Shown piece after piece: positions 1-9,121 of a DNA stretch of 64,000 nt. The notes under the pieces were generated by a model. It was not told where the DNA came from and ran no database searches. It worked only from the letters and a program-made list of their open reading frames with translations. Position 1 is the first letter of the stretch, and every line of letters begins with the position of its first letter. The stretch is taken from the NCBI GenBank assembly GCA_050633505.1, contig JBOEGQ010000004.1:496001-560000 (forward strand). The letters are read 5' to 3'. A program made the translations under genes and the position numbers. Source of the stretch: UBA1672 sp050633505 (lineage in GTDB: Bacteria; Pseudomonadota; Alphaproteobacteria; Micavibrionales; Micavibrionaceae).

Positions 1-173
1 AGATTATCGATGTATTCGATTTGTATGAACCAGTGCAAACTGCACCATAATATACAACCTTATTGCGAATACCAAAGTATGAAAAACCATTCGTTTTCAG
101 ATGAATATAGTGTTTTCTTAACAACTGCTCTGCTATACTGCATATGCAATTAATTCAGGGAGAGTTGCGAAAA

Positions 174-854
174 ATGTCAGAACCCGTCCAAAACAGCACA
201 TTACAGCCAGAACAAGAAGATATATATCAAACGGTAGACACCGTTAACGTACAGCTTGAAACACTTGAAAAATTTATTGCTCGTCGCTTCGATGAAATTT
301 CAATGGAAATCAACGCAACAGCGCAACAGGTTGATATGGCCGAAGATGGCATTATCAAGCGCTTTGCCGAAATCTTAGAAGTCCTTGGCGCAATTAATTA
401 CAAAGGCACAGGGGAAAGCTCCGCCAATACAGGTGTTGAATTAGAAGCCGTTATTGAAGATACGGAAAACGCCGCAAATAATATTTTAGATGCTGCAGAC
501 CGAATTGTCGATTATGTCAGCGACACACATGACTGGAGCAACCCAAAGGTTCGGGAAGATATGCGTACTCGTATCCAAAATGATATACAGGAAATCCTAA
601 TGGCCTGTACATTTCAAGATCTAACCGGACAACGTATCCGCAATACATTGAATAACCTCCAGAATATTGAAGAACGCCTTAGTTCAACATTCGAACGACT
701 TGGAATCGAAGTCAGCCCACGTGATGATGCCGTCGCAGAGAAGGTGCAAAAGGCCGCTAATCAAGATGAGGTTGATGCCTTATTCGGCAGTGAATCTGGT
801 GAAGATTCCGGCGAAACATCGTCACAAGGCGACATTGACGGAATGTTTGACTAG
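174..854 (+). CDS. cheZ: Chemotaxis protein phosphatase CheZ
   Basis: CheZ dephosphorylates CheY-P and so ends the chemotactic signal to the flagellar motor. The 226-residue protein carries the family signature QDLTGQ near residues 148-153, whose last Gln is the catalytic residue in the characterised enzyme. Long amphipathic helices surround it. The acidic C-terminal tail holds two short copies of a CheY-docking-like motif, NQDEVDALF (about 196-204) and QGDIDGMFD (218-226). I chose the ATG at 174 because GGGAG lies about 11 bases upstream; an in-frame ATG at 144 lacks this and overlaps a TATACT hexamer at 134-139 that may be the -10 of the promoter. No other chemotaxis gene is visible beside it in the window. 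Confidence 0.88.
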   Translation: MSEPVQNSTLQPEQEDIYQTVDTVNVQLETLEKFIARRFDEISMEINATAQQVDMAEDGIIKRFAEILEVLGAINYKGTGESSANTGVELEAVIEDTENAANNILDAADRIVDYVSDTHDWSNPKVREDMRTRIQNDIQEILMACTFQDLTGQRIRNTLNNLQNIEERLSSTFERLGIEVSPRDDAVAEKVQKAANQDEVDALFGSESGEDSGETSSQGDIDGMFD

Positions 855-977
855 AAAAACAATCTCATTTTGCAGAAAACTATGATTAAGTCACTGCATC
901 TTTGACTTCCCCCTATGCCTTTACCTCAAATCTGATATATAGAAAAGTCTAGTATGATTATAAAGTAGGATCAGATA

Positions 978-2210
978 ATGGAGAATATTATAAAGCGGCA
1001 TGATATTTTTGCCCTTATTCTTGTTTTCTGTATATCTACGGTCCCCCTTCTATCCGTACATATCCCAAGAGCTCTGGCATTTGAGCCAATTGTCTTTTCT
1101 TGTCTGCTTCTCATATGGGTTAAATACGTTGAGAAAACCCCCATTCGAATCAACCGATTTTATACGATATGCGCCATCTGTGTATTTTCCCTTTGTTTAG
1201 CAAGTGTGGCTTGGTCGCTCAATCCGCCCGAAGCATTAAAAAGAGTAGCCAAAATTTTTGCTATCTTGGCCGGGGGCATTATCCCGATTAGCTTGGCATA
1301 TTCAATCGAGGTAAAAAGGCTATCTCCCTATTTATGGATATTCCCGGTCTGTATCACACTTGCCTGCGTATTAAGCAGCGTTGAAATCCTTACAGGAATG
1401 CCTATATACCAGCTGCTACATAATCCATCTGCAGATACCGGTATTAACACCTCTGTCCTGAACAGAGGTATCCTAACGATTATATTCTCATACCTCACGT
1501 GCTTATTTTTTATAAAAGGAATAAAATACGACAAATATTTAACCGCAATAATGTCTTTATCGGTTGTTATCATGCTCTGCCTGACACAAAGCCAGTCGGC
1601 GCAACTTGCCTTTGTCATAGGGATAGCAACTTTATTCCTGTTTCCCGCGCGCCACGAACTAAGCTATAAAGTTCTGCCACTTATTATTACCTTGGGTCTT
1701 GCCTGCTCCCCCCTCATTGTGCTCATGCTGTTTCACTTCCTTGGCACCTCAGGGCAAGATATGCTGTGGCTGAAAGATGGTTACGCCGGTAATCGATCAG
1801 AAATCTGGAACTTTGTCATGGAATATGCCCTCAATAATCCATGGTATGGATACGGGATAGAGGCTACACGCTTTGTTGAGTATTTTGAGCACGATCACAT
1901 CTACCATAAAACAAACACTGTCTTACATCCTCATAACTTCGTTGTTCAGCTCTGGATGGAATTTGGTCTTATCGGCATCGCCTTTACCTCTACCTTATTT
2001 TTTGCGATATCCCGTAGAATCAGTATGGCCACCTATATACAAAAGAAGCATATAACATCTCTATATATTCCGTTTATCCTGATCGCCTCTATTAGTTATG
2101 GCATGTGGCAAAGCTGGTGGCTTGGTCTTATTGTATACTTGATTATGCTATCGATCCTTATTACACGCACTGAAGCGTCAAAAGATCAGCAAAAAAATAT
2201 TAATAATTAA
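978..2210 (+). CDS. O-antigen ligase / Wzy-family polysaccharide polymerase
   Basis: A 410-residue polytopic inner-membrane protein with roughly ten hydrophobic segments. It has a large loop near residues 255-320 that contains the O-antigen ligase family (Wzy_C/WaaL) signature LHPHN, followed by QLWMEFGLIG. A conserved GYG precedes it (about residue 294). Members join undecaprenyl-linked O-polysaccharide to lipid A-core or polymerise repeat units on the periplasmic face. TAGGA lies just upstream of the ATG. No glycosyltransferase genes are adjacent, so ligase and polymerase roles cannot be told apart. A strong terminator follows. Confidence 0.82.
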   Translation: MENIIKRHDIFALILVFCISTVPLLSVHIPRALAFEPIVFSCLLLIWVKYVEKTPIRINRFYTICAICVFSLCLASVAWSLNPPEALKRVAKIFAILAGGIIPISLAYSIEVKRLSPYLWIFPVCITLACVLSSVEILTGMPIYQLLHNPSADTGINTSVLNRGILTIIFSYLTCLFFIKGIKYDKYLTAIMSLSVVIMLCLTQSQSAQLAFVIGIATLFLFPARHELSYKVLPLIITLGLACSPLIVLMLFHFLGTSGQDMLWLKDGYAGNRSEIWNFVMEYALNNPWYGYGIEATRFVEYFEHDHIYHKTNTVLHPHNFVVQLWMEFGLIGIAFTSTLFFAISRRISMATYIQKKHITSLYIPFILIASISYGMWQSWWLGLIVYLIMLSILITRTEASKDQQKNINN

Positions 2211-2279
2211 CGCCAAACCTGCACTCTATGTATTGGTAAGGTAAGAGAACTCCTCACTTTTAAAAAAATTTATGACCCA

Positions 2280-2310
2280 GGGCGCATAGTATCAAATACT
2301 GCGCCCTTTT
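2280..2310 (+). terminator. Rho-independent terminator after the O-antigen ligase gene
   Basis: GGGCGCATAGTAT pairs with ATACTGCGCCC, with one bulged base and a tiny loop, and is followed by TTTT. It sits about 70 bases after the stop codon at 2210 on the plus strand. The remaining sequence to 2489 is very AT-rich and shows no gene. Confidence 0.75.
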
Positions 2311-2489
2311 CTATTCCTGCACGTAACCTATTACTTTTATTGAAAAATACGAGATATATAAAATTTTATATAAATTTTATTAAAGTATTCATTAAAGTAA
2401 AAATAAGAATTACTTCGATTTTTATCTATAATTAAAAAATCTTTTACTTGCTCCGCCTAATATGAACTTAACAAAGGGGCAATTAAAAA

Positions 2490-3053
2490 ATGAGACAAGC
2501 ACTTAATCAGGACAGTCAAAGACAGCAGATCATCGGCATGATGGCCGGCCTTATGCAGGAACTGCAGACACTGGCTCCCCACCCTGATCAACCTCAGAAT
2601 AATGGCCCCCTCTTCATCAAATGCGATCCTAACATGAAAGCTGCAAACGACCATGATGGTATGCTTGGCAGCATGATGATGGAAAGCCTCCTGGGGACAG
2701 CTTTCGCGGATGCGGTGTCCGAAGCTTTTGGAAGCTGTGCCCAGGAGATTGGTGAACAAGTTGATATCTCAAACGCTATGGAATGCTATAGCGAATACAT
2801 GACAGATATTGAAAGCAGCACAAAAAAAGCTGCTGCACACGGTCAAGGCACAATGGCACGCCTATCTGGCAAATCAATTTCAAGCAGTTTCAATATGCGC
2901 ACAACAATCAGCCAAGACATGCAGGCATTCATGGATGACTTACCACGTCGCATGAAAGTTGAGCGTAACCTAGAGTACTATGCAAAGCAGCTACAGACAC
3001 TAGATATGCCTACACCACAATACGATGTTGCCGCACCACGCTTTGCTGCATAA
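2490..3053 (+). CDS. Hypothetical protein (187 aa)
   Basis: I do not recognise this protein. It is a methionine-rich soluble polypeptide without a signal peptide. The N-terminal helix (MMAGLMQELQ) is followed by a small-residue/Met segment around residues 57-80 that could be a short amphipathic or hydrophobic helix, then by helical sequence with three cysteines in the middle. AAAGGGG upstream of the ATG is a good ribosome-binding site, and an unusually AT-rich region (about 2330-2450) precedes it, which probably holds the promoter. It is the first of three consecutive plus-strand genes of unknown function separated by about 100-base gaps. Confidence 0.6.
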   Translation: MRQALNQDSQRQQIIGMMAGLMQELQTLAPHPDQPQNNGPLFIKCDPNMKAANDHDGMLGSMMMESLLGTAFADAVSEAFGSCAQEIGEQVDISNAMECYSEYMTDIESSTKKAAAHGQGTMARLSGKSISSSFNMRTTISQDMQAFMDDLPRRMKVERNLEYYAKQLQTLDMPTPQYDVAAPRFAA

Positions 3054-3156
3054 TACCAATAAGATTTCTTTATAGGCCCTTCAAAATATGCTATCCTACA
3101 CAAGGTGTTATACGTATTTTCTAACACAATTGGTTTAGATACATACTGGGGTAGAA

Positions 3157-4089
3157 ATGAATATAGACGCGTCTTTGCTACGCGAGAAGTTTGTAATTCA
3201 GGAAAACAGGGAGATTCTGAACGATTCTGATCGTCTGGATTTTCATGCTCCGAGTACGCGTATGCCCATCAGCCTTCAGGCAGGAGAGCTTCCCCCGGAA
3301 AAATTTATTATTCGCACCCATAATATGCATAGCTGCGTTCGGATTGTCGGCGCGATCATTAATAATTATGAGCGCCACGGCCCCATTATGCCCAGAGTAA
3401 GGTCAATCGACTGGGAAGAGCTCTGGGATAAATCTCTCAGCAGCTATGAACGGATATACAATAAAGAATACAATCGCGTTTCCATCTACCACACGGGTAA
3501 AACAATATTTTCAGATGGGAACTACCACTCCTTCCTTGATATCATTGAAAAATGCGATGCCTTGAACAAGGGAGAATACGCACAGTCTGTTAAATTGGCT
3601 GAAAAAGCATTCCGCGATGCCGGGAAAGAAGTCACCATTCATTACGACAGCAACGTTGCCCTTATTTCCGTCGTCCAACAGGTCGAAGGACGATGCAGCA
3701 TGGTCTTAAGAGGTGCTGGTCAGACAACAACGTTCAACTATTCTCTAAAGCCTGAAAAACAAAATGAACGCATTAATACCGTTCAGGTTTTAAGCTCTGC
3801 CGCAGATTTCCTAGAGGGCGTACAACTCGCCTACCTTATCGGTTTAAATAACGAAAAACTTAATCAGGGAATTATAGAGAAGTATTCAGATGAAGACCGG
3901 CAAACACAACATGCACGCGATCGTCTGGAAAAACTAAGAGCAAAAATTGACAGTATGGAAAATAGATACCACGTCCGGTACCGTCCTGAACGTCCGGATT
4001 TTGGCTATCTCATTAGTATTGCTGAGAAAAATGCGAAAAGTATGAATCTATCTTCATCGGATGATGAAGAAGAAGTTTATATTTACTAA
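3157..4089 (+). CDS. Hypothetical protein (310 aa), soluble
   Basis: Unrecognised. There is no signal peptide or membrane helix. The first 220 residues look like a mixed alpha/beta globular domain; residues about 240-275 are highly charged and helical, resembling a short coiled coil, and the C-terminus is a run of acidic residues ending in YIY. GGGG precedes the ATG. Codon use looks like the neighbours. It lies between two other unknown proteins and may be co-transcribed with the 593-residue protein that follows, although a GC-rich inverted repeat with T-tract in the loop lies between them. Function cannot be inferred. Confidence 0.6.
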   Translation: MNIDASLLREKFVIQENREILNDSDRLDFHAPSTRMPISLQAGELPPEKFIIRTHNMHSCVRIVGAIINNYERHGPIMPRVRSIDWEELWDKSLSSYERIYNKEYNRVSIYHTGKTIFSDGNYHSFLDIIEKCDALNKGEYAQSVKLAEKAFRDAGKEVTIHYDSNVALISVVQQVEGRCSMVLRGAGQTTTFNYSLKPEKQNERINTVQVLSSAADFLEGVQLAYLIGLNNEKLNQGIIEKYSDEDRQTQHARDRLEKLRAKIDSMENRYHVRYRPERPDFGYLISIAEKNAKSMNLSSSDDEEEVYIY

Positions 4090-4191
4090 AACTAATATTT
4101 ACATATTTTTTGACAGGGGCGTTTTTTTTCTATAAAACCGCCTCAAACTAGTGATACAACGAATATATGAACATTTGTCCAGAGTAGAGTT

Positions 4192-5973
4192 ATGGCAAAA
4201 AGTTTTAACAAGAGCGGGCATTCAAGCAGTTATACAAGAAGTGCGAGCATATGGCGTCGCAGAGGCTCCGTTCGTGGAAATAACGTACCCATTCGGGATA
4301 ACATCACCCTCCAGCAGACAACTATTCGTCAGCAGGTAGAAGCTCAACAACAAGAAACCAAAAAGCAACCCGACCCACCACCTAAGATAGAGGTGAGTAG
4401 CGTTACGTATGATCGTGGCTTGACTCCATGGCACCATATTGAATCAGATAATAGCGGTTTTATCGCCCTGCAGGCTTTATCTGCTATTGGACTTGCCGGG
4501 GTTGGTTTAACCGGTGATTTTGCACCGGCAGAAAAAAATGCCTTGGTACAAACAGGCGCAGGAAACGCCACGCGAAATATCGGTTGGTTCGTTCTTACAT
4601 GTGGATTCAATGCAGATGAAGGCCTACAAAGCAAGCTTCTAAACAGCAAAGCCGCGAACAAATATCCCGAAACCGCAAAAGTCTTGGCAAAAGCAATACC
4701 AAGCATCAATCCATTATCTAAAAGCCTTGGAAAAATTGCAACTTACCATTCATTCAAAACATCAAAGGCAATGAAGGCCACGGCAAAGCTTATGAAACCG
4801 ACAAATTCCAAATGGGATCTTGAGGTATTAAAAGGTACGCGAAAGTGGATTCTGGATCAATCAAAGACGATTGAACGTTCTTCGATGAGCCGCCGTGATC
4901 GGATCAACAACTACACCAACAACCCAATTGGTCGTGAAATTTTTGAATCCCCTATTAATGCTGCGTTTCTTGCATTGGGAACTGGTGTACACATATTTCA
5001 GGGGAAAATGGGATGGGATATGTATCAGCATTCCGGCGACCTAAACGGTCACCTCATAGGTGCAACTGTCGCGGGGGCGGCTTATGGCCTTATGGCGGCG
5101 CACCATATGAAAATGATGCCCAGACTGCGTGAGGCCTATAACAATCACAAAGAAAATCCAGAATACACATGGAATGACAAAGCAAGACACCAAGAACTCG
5201 GTTACATTGCACGCGGCCAATATGCGCAGGATGCCTTATTTACATGGGCACCCCCGATCCTTTTAATGGCAAAAGGCGGTGCATATATGTATGAGATGAC
5301 GCATATCCACCATTGGTCTTTGCCTGAAAAAAGCCTTGAGGAAAGTATTGCGGCCATCCCACCTGAAACTTTTGAAAGCTTAAGCGGCTTTTACAACGCC
5401 ATGGTGACAACCGATTATTCCAATGTCGCAACAGCCGGTGCATCACTTCTTATGCTTGGTGTCGGCGCCGTCTTTACAAAAAGCGCATGGGACGAATTTG
5501 AAGAGCATAACGGGAAAAAGGTGCGCTATATCGCAGATAATTATATTAATGCACCAATTAGCAAACCAACACGTTATGTCACAGATAAACTGGAAAAGAC
5601 ATTAACCGCCCATACACCTGACTGGATTCAGGATGGGTGGTTCTCTAAAATAAAGCCTGGATTGGGATATGTGCTTCCATCCGTATGGTTCTATGACAAG
5701 GAAGACTTGGCAAAAAACCCCAAGAAGAAATCATCAGCCTCACAAGCAGAGGACGAAAAGCCTAAACCAAAGCCTAAAGACGTCAAAGAGACGGTTGTTG
5801 AATCCATGTTACCAACAGCCCAAAAAATGGAGATCACCGAAGAAGATTTCCGTAATGGAGAGTATGCACATCTTAGAGAAGATGATGATCCAACAGATGA
5901 TCTCGACGATGATGATATTACGCCGGAGGAAAAGCGCAACAGATATGAAACAGATCCTCCGGAAGTACTATAA
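4192..5973 (+). CDS. Hypothetical protein (593 aa) with hydrophobic segments and acidic tail
   Basis: Unrecognised large protein. The N-terminus is basic and low-complexity (Ser/Arg/Gln-rich, residues 1-65). Four moderately hydrophobic Gly/Ala segments follow (about 90-105, 260-275, 285-305, 410-430), some possibly membrane-associated. The C-terminal 90 residues are disordered and charged: a Lys/Pro stretch and then an Asp-rich run. Architecture of this kind is seen in large surface, secreted or effector-like proteins, but no catalytic motif is visible and no function is proposed. GAG lies just before the ATG. It ends 9 bases before the convergent acnA gene, so the two transcripts overlap at their ends. 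Confidence 0.6.
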   Translation: MAKSFNKSGHSSSYTRSASIWRRRGSVRGNNVPIRDNITLQQTTIRQQVEAQQQETKKQPDPPPKIEVSSVTYDRGLTPWHHIESDNSGFIALQALSAIGLAGVGLTGDFAPAEKNALVQTGAGNATRNIGWFVLTCGFNADEGLQSKLLNSKAANKYPETAKVLAKAIPSINPLSKSLGKIATYHSFKTSKAMKATAKLMKPTNSKWDLEVLKGTRKWILDQSKTIERSSMSRRDRINNYTNNPIGREIFESPINAAFLALGTGVHIFQGKMGWDMYQHSGDLNGHLIGATVAGAAYGLMAAHHMKMMPRLREAYNNHKENPEYTWNDKARHQELGYIARGQYAQDALFTWAPPILLMAKGGAYMYEMTHIHHWSLPEKSLEESIAAIPPETFESLSGFYNAMVTTDYSNVATAGASLLMLGVGAVFTKSAWDEFEEHNGKKVRYIADNYINAPISKPTRYVTDKLEKTLTAHTPDWIQDGWFSKIKPGLGYVLPSVWFYDKEDLAKNPKKKSSASQAEDEKPKPKPKDVKETVVESMLPTAQKMEITEEDFRNGEYAHLREDDDPTDDLDDDDITPEEKRNRYETDPPEVL

Positions 5974-5982
5974 GCGGTAATA

Positions 5983-8652
5983 TCAGGCGGCTAACTGTCG
6001 CAATACGTAATGCAAAATACCACCGTTACGGTAATATTCCAGCTCATCCAGTGTATCAATACGGCATAATAACGTTGTTTCACGCGTCGAACCATCCGGA
6101 TAATGCACTGTCATCTGAATATCCTGTCCCGGTTTCAAACCATCTGAAACACCGATAATATCGAACCTTTCATCCCCTGTTAAACCAAGGTCATTACGGT
6201 TTTCATCCTTGAACTGCAAGGGTAAGACCCCCATTCCGATCAAATTCGATCTGTGAATACGCTCAAAGCTCTCCGCAACAACGGTCTGCACACCAAGAAG
6301 GCGCGTTCCCTTTGCCGCCCAGTCACGAGAAGATCCCGTACCATATTCCTTACCCGCAATAACGACCAATGACTGTCCCTCAGCCTGATATCGCATAGAA
6401 GCATCATAAATACTCATCTGCTCACCTGTTGGAACATGTTTGGTATAACCACCTTCAACACCGTCTAACATCTCATTTTTAATACGGATATTGGCAAATG
6501 TTCCACGTGTCATCACCTGATCATTCCCACGGCGTGATCCATAAGAGTTAAAGTCCACAGGGCGTACCTGATGATCTGTCAGATATTCACCGGCTGGCGC
6601 ATCCCTTTTAATCGCACCAGCAGGCGATATATGATCCGTTGTGACCGAATCTGCAAGCTTCGCCAGCATATACGCCCCCTTAACATCATTCACATCATCT
6701 GCCCCTTTACCCATACCGGCAAAAAACGGCGGGTTACGGACATAGGTTGAGCTATCCTGCCAGTCATATGTTTGACCGCTTTCCGCGCCGCCAATTTCCT
6801 GCCATTCCTTTGGCCCCTTAAAGACATCGGCATAGCGCTCTTTAAACATTTCGGATGTCAGGCACTCAGACACGGTTTGTGCAATTTCTGCATTAGATGG
6901 CCAGATATCCTTCATATAGACATCATTACCATCTCGATCCTGCCCTAATGGCTCATTATACACATCAACACGCATCGAACCTGCCAATGCATATGCGACG
7001 ACTAACGGCGGTGAAGCCAAATAATTTGATTTTACATGCGGCGAAATGCGCCCCTCAAAATTACGGTTACCAGAAAGAACAGAGGTAACATTTAAATCAC
7101 CCTCTTCCACCGCAGCCGCAATCGGATCAGGCAATGGCCCCGAGTTACCAATACATGTTGTACAGCCATAACCAACGGTATTAAAACCAAGTGCATCCAG
7201 ATCTTCTTGTAAGCCCGCCTTTTCAAGATAGTCTGTGACCACCTGAGATCCCGGCGCAAGAGATGTCTTTACCCAAGGTTTGACCTGCATACCAAGTGCA
7301 CGTGCCTTACGCGCGACAAGACCTGCACCAACCAAAACAGAAGGGTTAGACGTATTTGTACAGCTTGTAATCGCGGCGATAACCACGTCACCATTATCCA
7401 ATGTATGATCCGCACCCTTCACCTGCACAGATGTATCTTCCGGGCATAATTCTCTAAACGCCGCCTTGGCATCTGATAAGGCGATACGGTCTTGCGGACG
7501 TTTCGGCCCTGAAATTGCAGGTTCAACATCACCAAGATCAAGAGACATCGTTGTTGTAAACTCAGGATCTGGTGTATTTGCATCGCGCCACATACCCTGC
7601 GCCTTTGCATAGGCCTCAACCACATTTACACGATGTTCATCACGCCCTGTAAAACGTAAGTAATTCAACGTTTCTTCATCAATCGGGAAAAATCCACATG
7701 TTGCACCATATTCCGGCGCCATATTCGCAATTGTTGCCTGATCAGCCAAAGACAGATTATCAAGACCATCACCATAGAATTCAACAAATTTACCAACAAC
7801 GCCTAGCTCTCTCAGCATTTGAACCACACGCAACACAAGGTCAGTTGCCGTTGTCCCTTCTTTCATTTCACCGGTTAGCTTAAACCCAACAACCTCAGGG
7901 ATAAGCATTGATACAGGCTGGCCAAGCATTGCAGCCTCCGCCTCAATACCACCGACACCCCAACCAAGAACGGCCAGACCATTCACCATTGTTGTATGTG
8001 AATCTGTTCCAACCAATGTATCAGGATAAATAACAGTACGATCGGGGTTCTGATCATCCGCATCCGCCCATACCGTCTGTGCAAGATACTCAAGGTTCAC
8101 CTGATGGCAAATCCCCGTTCCCGGTGGCACAACACGGAAATTTTTAAACGCGCCCTGCCCCCACTTCAAAAACTCGTAACGTTCACCATTACGCTCAAAC
8201 TCGCGATCTACATTGGCTTGGAATGCTTTTTCACTACCGAATTCATCGACCATAACAGAATGATCAATCACGAGATCACAAGGTACAAGCGGGTTAATCT
8301 TTTCAGGGTCACCACCAAGAGCAACCATAGCCTCTCTCATAGCGGCCAAATCAACTACCGCAGGCACACCTGTGAAATCCTGCATCAAAACACGTGCCGG
8401 ACGATATGCAATTTCATGCGATGATTTCCTATTCGCAAGCCATTCCTGAATCGCCTTTACATCCTCAACCAAAACAGAACGGCCATCTTCATGACGTAAA
8501 AGGTTTTCAAGCAATACCTTCAACGTATAAGGCAGCTTTGACACGTCGCCGATCTCTTTGGCGGCCTCTTCCAAGGAAAAGTAGTCATATTCTTTATCAT
8601 CAACGGTTAATGTTTTACGTGCATTAAGTGTATCTTGCCCGGTACGTGCCAT
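5983..8652 (-). CDS. acnA: Aconitate hydratase A
   Basis: TCA-cycle aconitase of the AcnA/IRP1 type, converting citrate to isocitrate with a [4Fe-4S] cluster in the cytoplasm. The 889 residues match the family length (about 890). The three cluster cysteines are visible in SCTNTSNPSVL and YGCTTCIGNSGPL, and the swivel domain carries GKEYGTGSSRDWAAKG. The DSHTTMVNGL active-site segment is also present. The ATG follows a GGCGAGGG ribosome-binding sequence. It stands alone on the minus strand; its promoter must lie in the 8653-9121 gap. The icd gene for the next TCA step lies 5.6 kb away on the same strand. Confidence 0.97.
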   Translation of the reverse strand: MARTGQDTLNARKTLTVDDKEYDYFSLEEAAKEIGDVSKLPYTLKVLLENLLRHEDGRSVLVEDVKAIQEWLANRKSSHEIAYRPARVLMQDFTGVPAVVDLAAMREAMVALGGDPEKINPLVPCDLVIDHSVMVDEFGSEKAFQANVDREFERNGERYEFLKWGQGAFKNFRVVPPGTGICHQVNLEYLAQTVWADADDQNPDRTVIYPDTLVGTDSHTTMVNGLAVLGWGVGGIEAEAAMLGQPVSMLIPEVVGFKLTGEMKEGTTATDLVLRVVQMLRELGVVGKFVEFYGDGLDNLSLADQATIANMAPEYGATCGFFPIDEETLNYLRFTGRDEHRVNVVEAYAKAQGMWRDANTPDPEFTTTMSLDLGDVEPAISGPKRPQDRIALSDAKAAFRELCPEDTSVQVKGADHTLDNGDVVIAAITSCTNTSNPSVLVGAGLVARKARALGMQVKPWVKTSLAPGSQVVTDYLEKAGLQEDLDALGFNTVGYGCTTCIGNSGPLPDPIAAAVEEGDLNVTSVLSGNRNFEGRISPHVKSNYLASPPLVVAYALAGSMRVDVYNEPLGQDRDGNDVYMKDIWPSNAEIAQTVSECLTSEMFKERYADVFKGPKEWQEIGGAESGQTYDWQDSSTYVRNPPFFAGMGKGADDVNDVKGAYMLAKLADSVTTDHISPAGAIKRDAPAGEYLTDHQVRPVDFNSYGSRRGNDQVMTRGTFANIRIKNEMLDGVEGGYTKHVPTGEQMSIYDASMRYQAEGQSLVVIAGKEYGTGSSRDWAAKGTRLLGVQTVVAESFERIHRSNLIGMGVLPLQFKDENRNDLGLTGDERFDIIGVSDGLKPGQDIQMTVHYPDGSTRETTLLCRIDTLDELEYYRNGGILHYVLRQLAA

Positions 8653-9121
8653 TATAAAAGCCCTCGCCTTAAAAATTATTTCTTATTTTTCAATAAACTC
8701 GAGTCGGTTTGCCCCAAAGGATAGTCCCAAAAGAGTGTACATCATTACCTGCAATTTCTTAACAAGGAATTTACGTGCATACATTTTTTTGCAGTTGCGA
8801 AGAAAGTTTGCGTTATCCACAGTCAAAACCCGCTAAATATAAGGAATAAAACCATTATTCAGGAAAACGGCATAAGAATTCCATTTTTTCGCCATATTTG
8901 TTTGTCATTATAACCATAGATACAAGAGGGCAAAATTTACTTTCTTCCTCAAAATATCCAAATTCGCTTACTTACTTTATTCATACCGCTGCTTCCCTCA
9001 AGCAGCGGTTTTGATTTACAGCCTCTTTTCTTTTTTTTCTTGTGGCCAAGGTGTAACTTTCCTAAAGTCTTGCCTCATCCATCATGATGTGCATTTGATT
9101 AAAAGGAAAAAGGCGCGGCAT
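8653..9121. promoter_or_regulatory. Divergent acnA/metC intergenic region (469 bases)
   Basis: No convincing protein gene lies here. The region must hold the leftward acnA promoter and the rightward metC promoter. It contains one consensus DnaA-box sequence, TTATCCACA at 8813-8821, and a strong hairpin at 8986-9008. An in-frame extension of metC back to 9011 exists, but lacks a ribosome-binding site and is not expected in the family. Confidence 0.5.
8986..9013 (+). terminator. Terminator-like hairpin upstream of metC
   Basis: CCGCTGCTT pairs perfectly with AAGCAGCGG across a five-base loop and is followed by TTTTG on the plus strand. There is no coding region ending just before it. It could therefore be the end of a short untranslated transcript or an attenuator in the metC leader that begins about 110 bases before the start codon. 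I see no known met riboswitch fold. Confidence 0.5.

Noticed and set aside
1..143. Possible gene end or start at the left edge
   Set aside because: No open frame of useful length on either strand; the only feature is a short GTGCA/TGCAC hairpin without a T-run.
4116..4142. GGCG...CGCC inverted repeat with T-tract after the 310-residue gene, as terminator
   Set aside because: The T-tract lies in the loop rather than after the stem and the sequence after the stem has no T-run on the plus strand.
8813..8821. Consensus DnaA box as sign of a replication origin
   Set aside because: It is a single box without neighbours, AT-rich unwinding repeats or origin-linked genes; one match is expected by chance in a window of this size.
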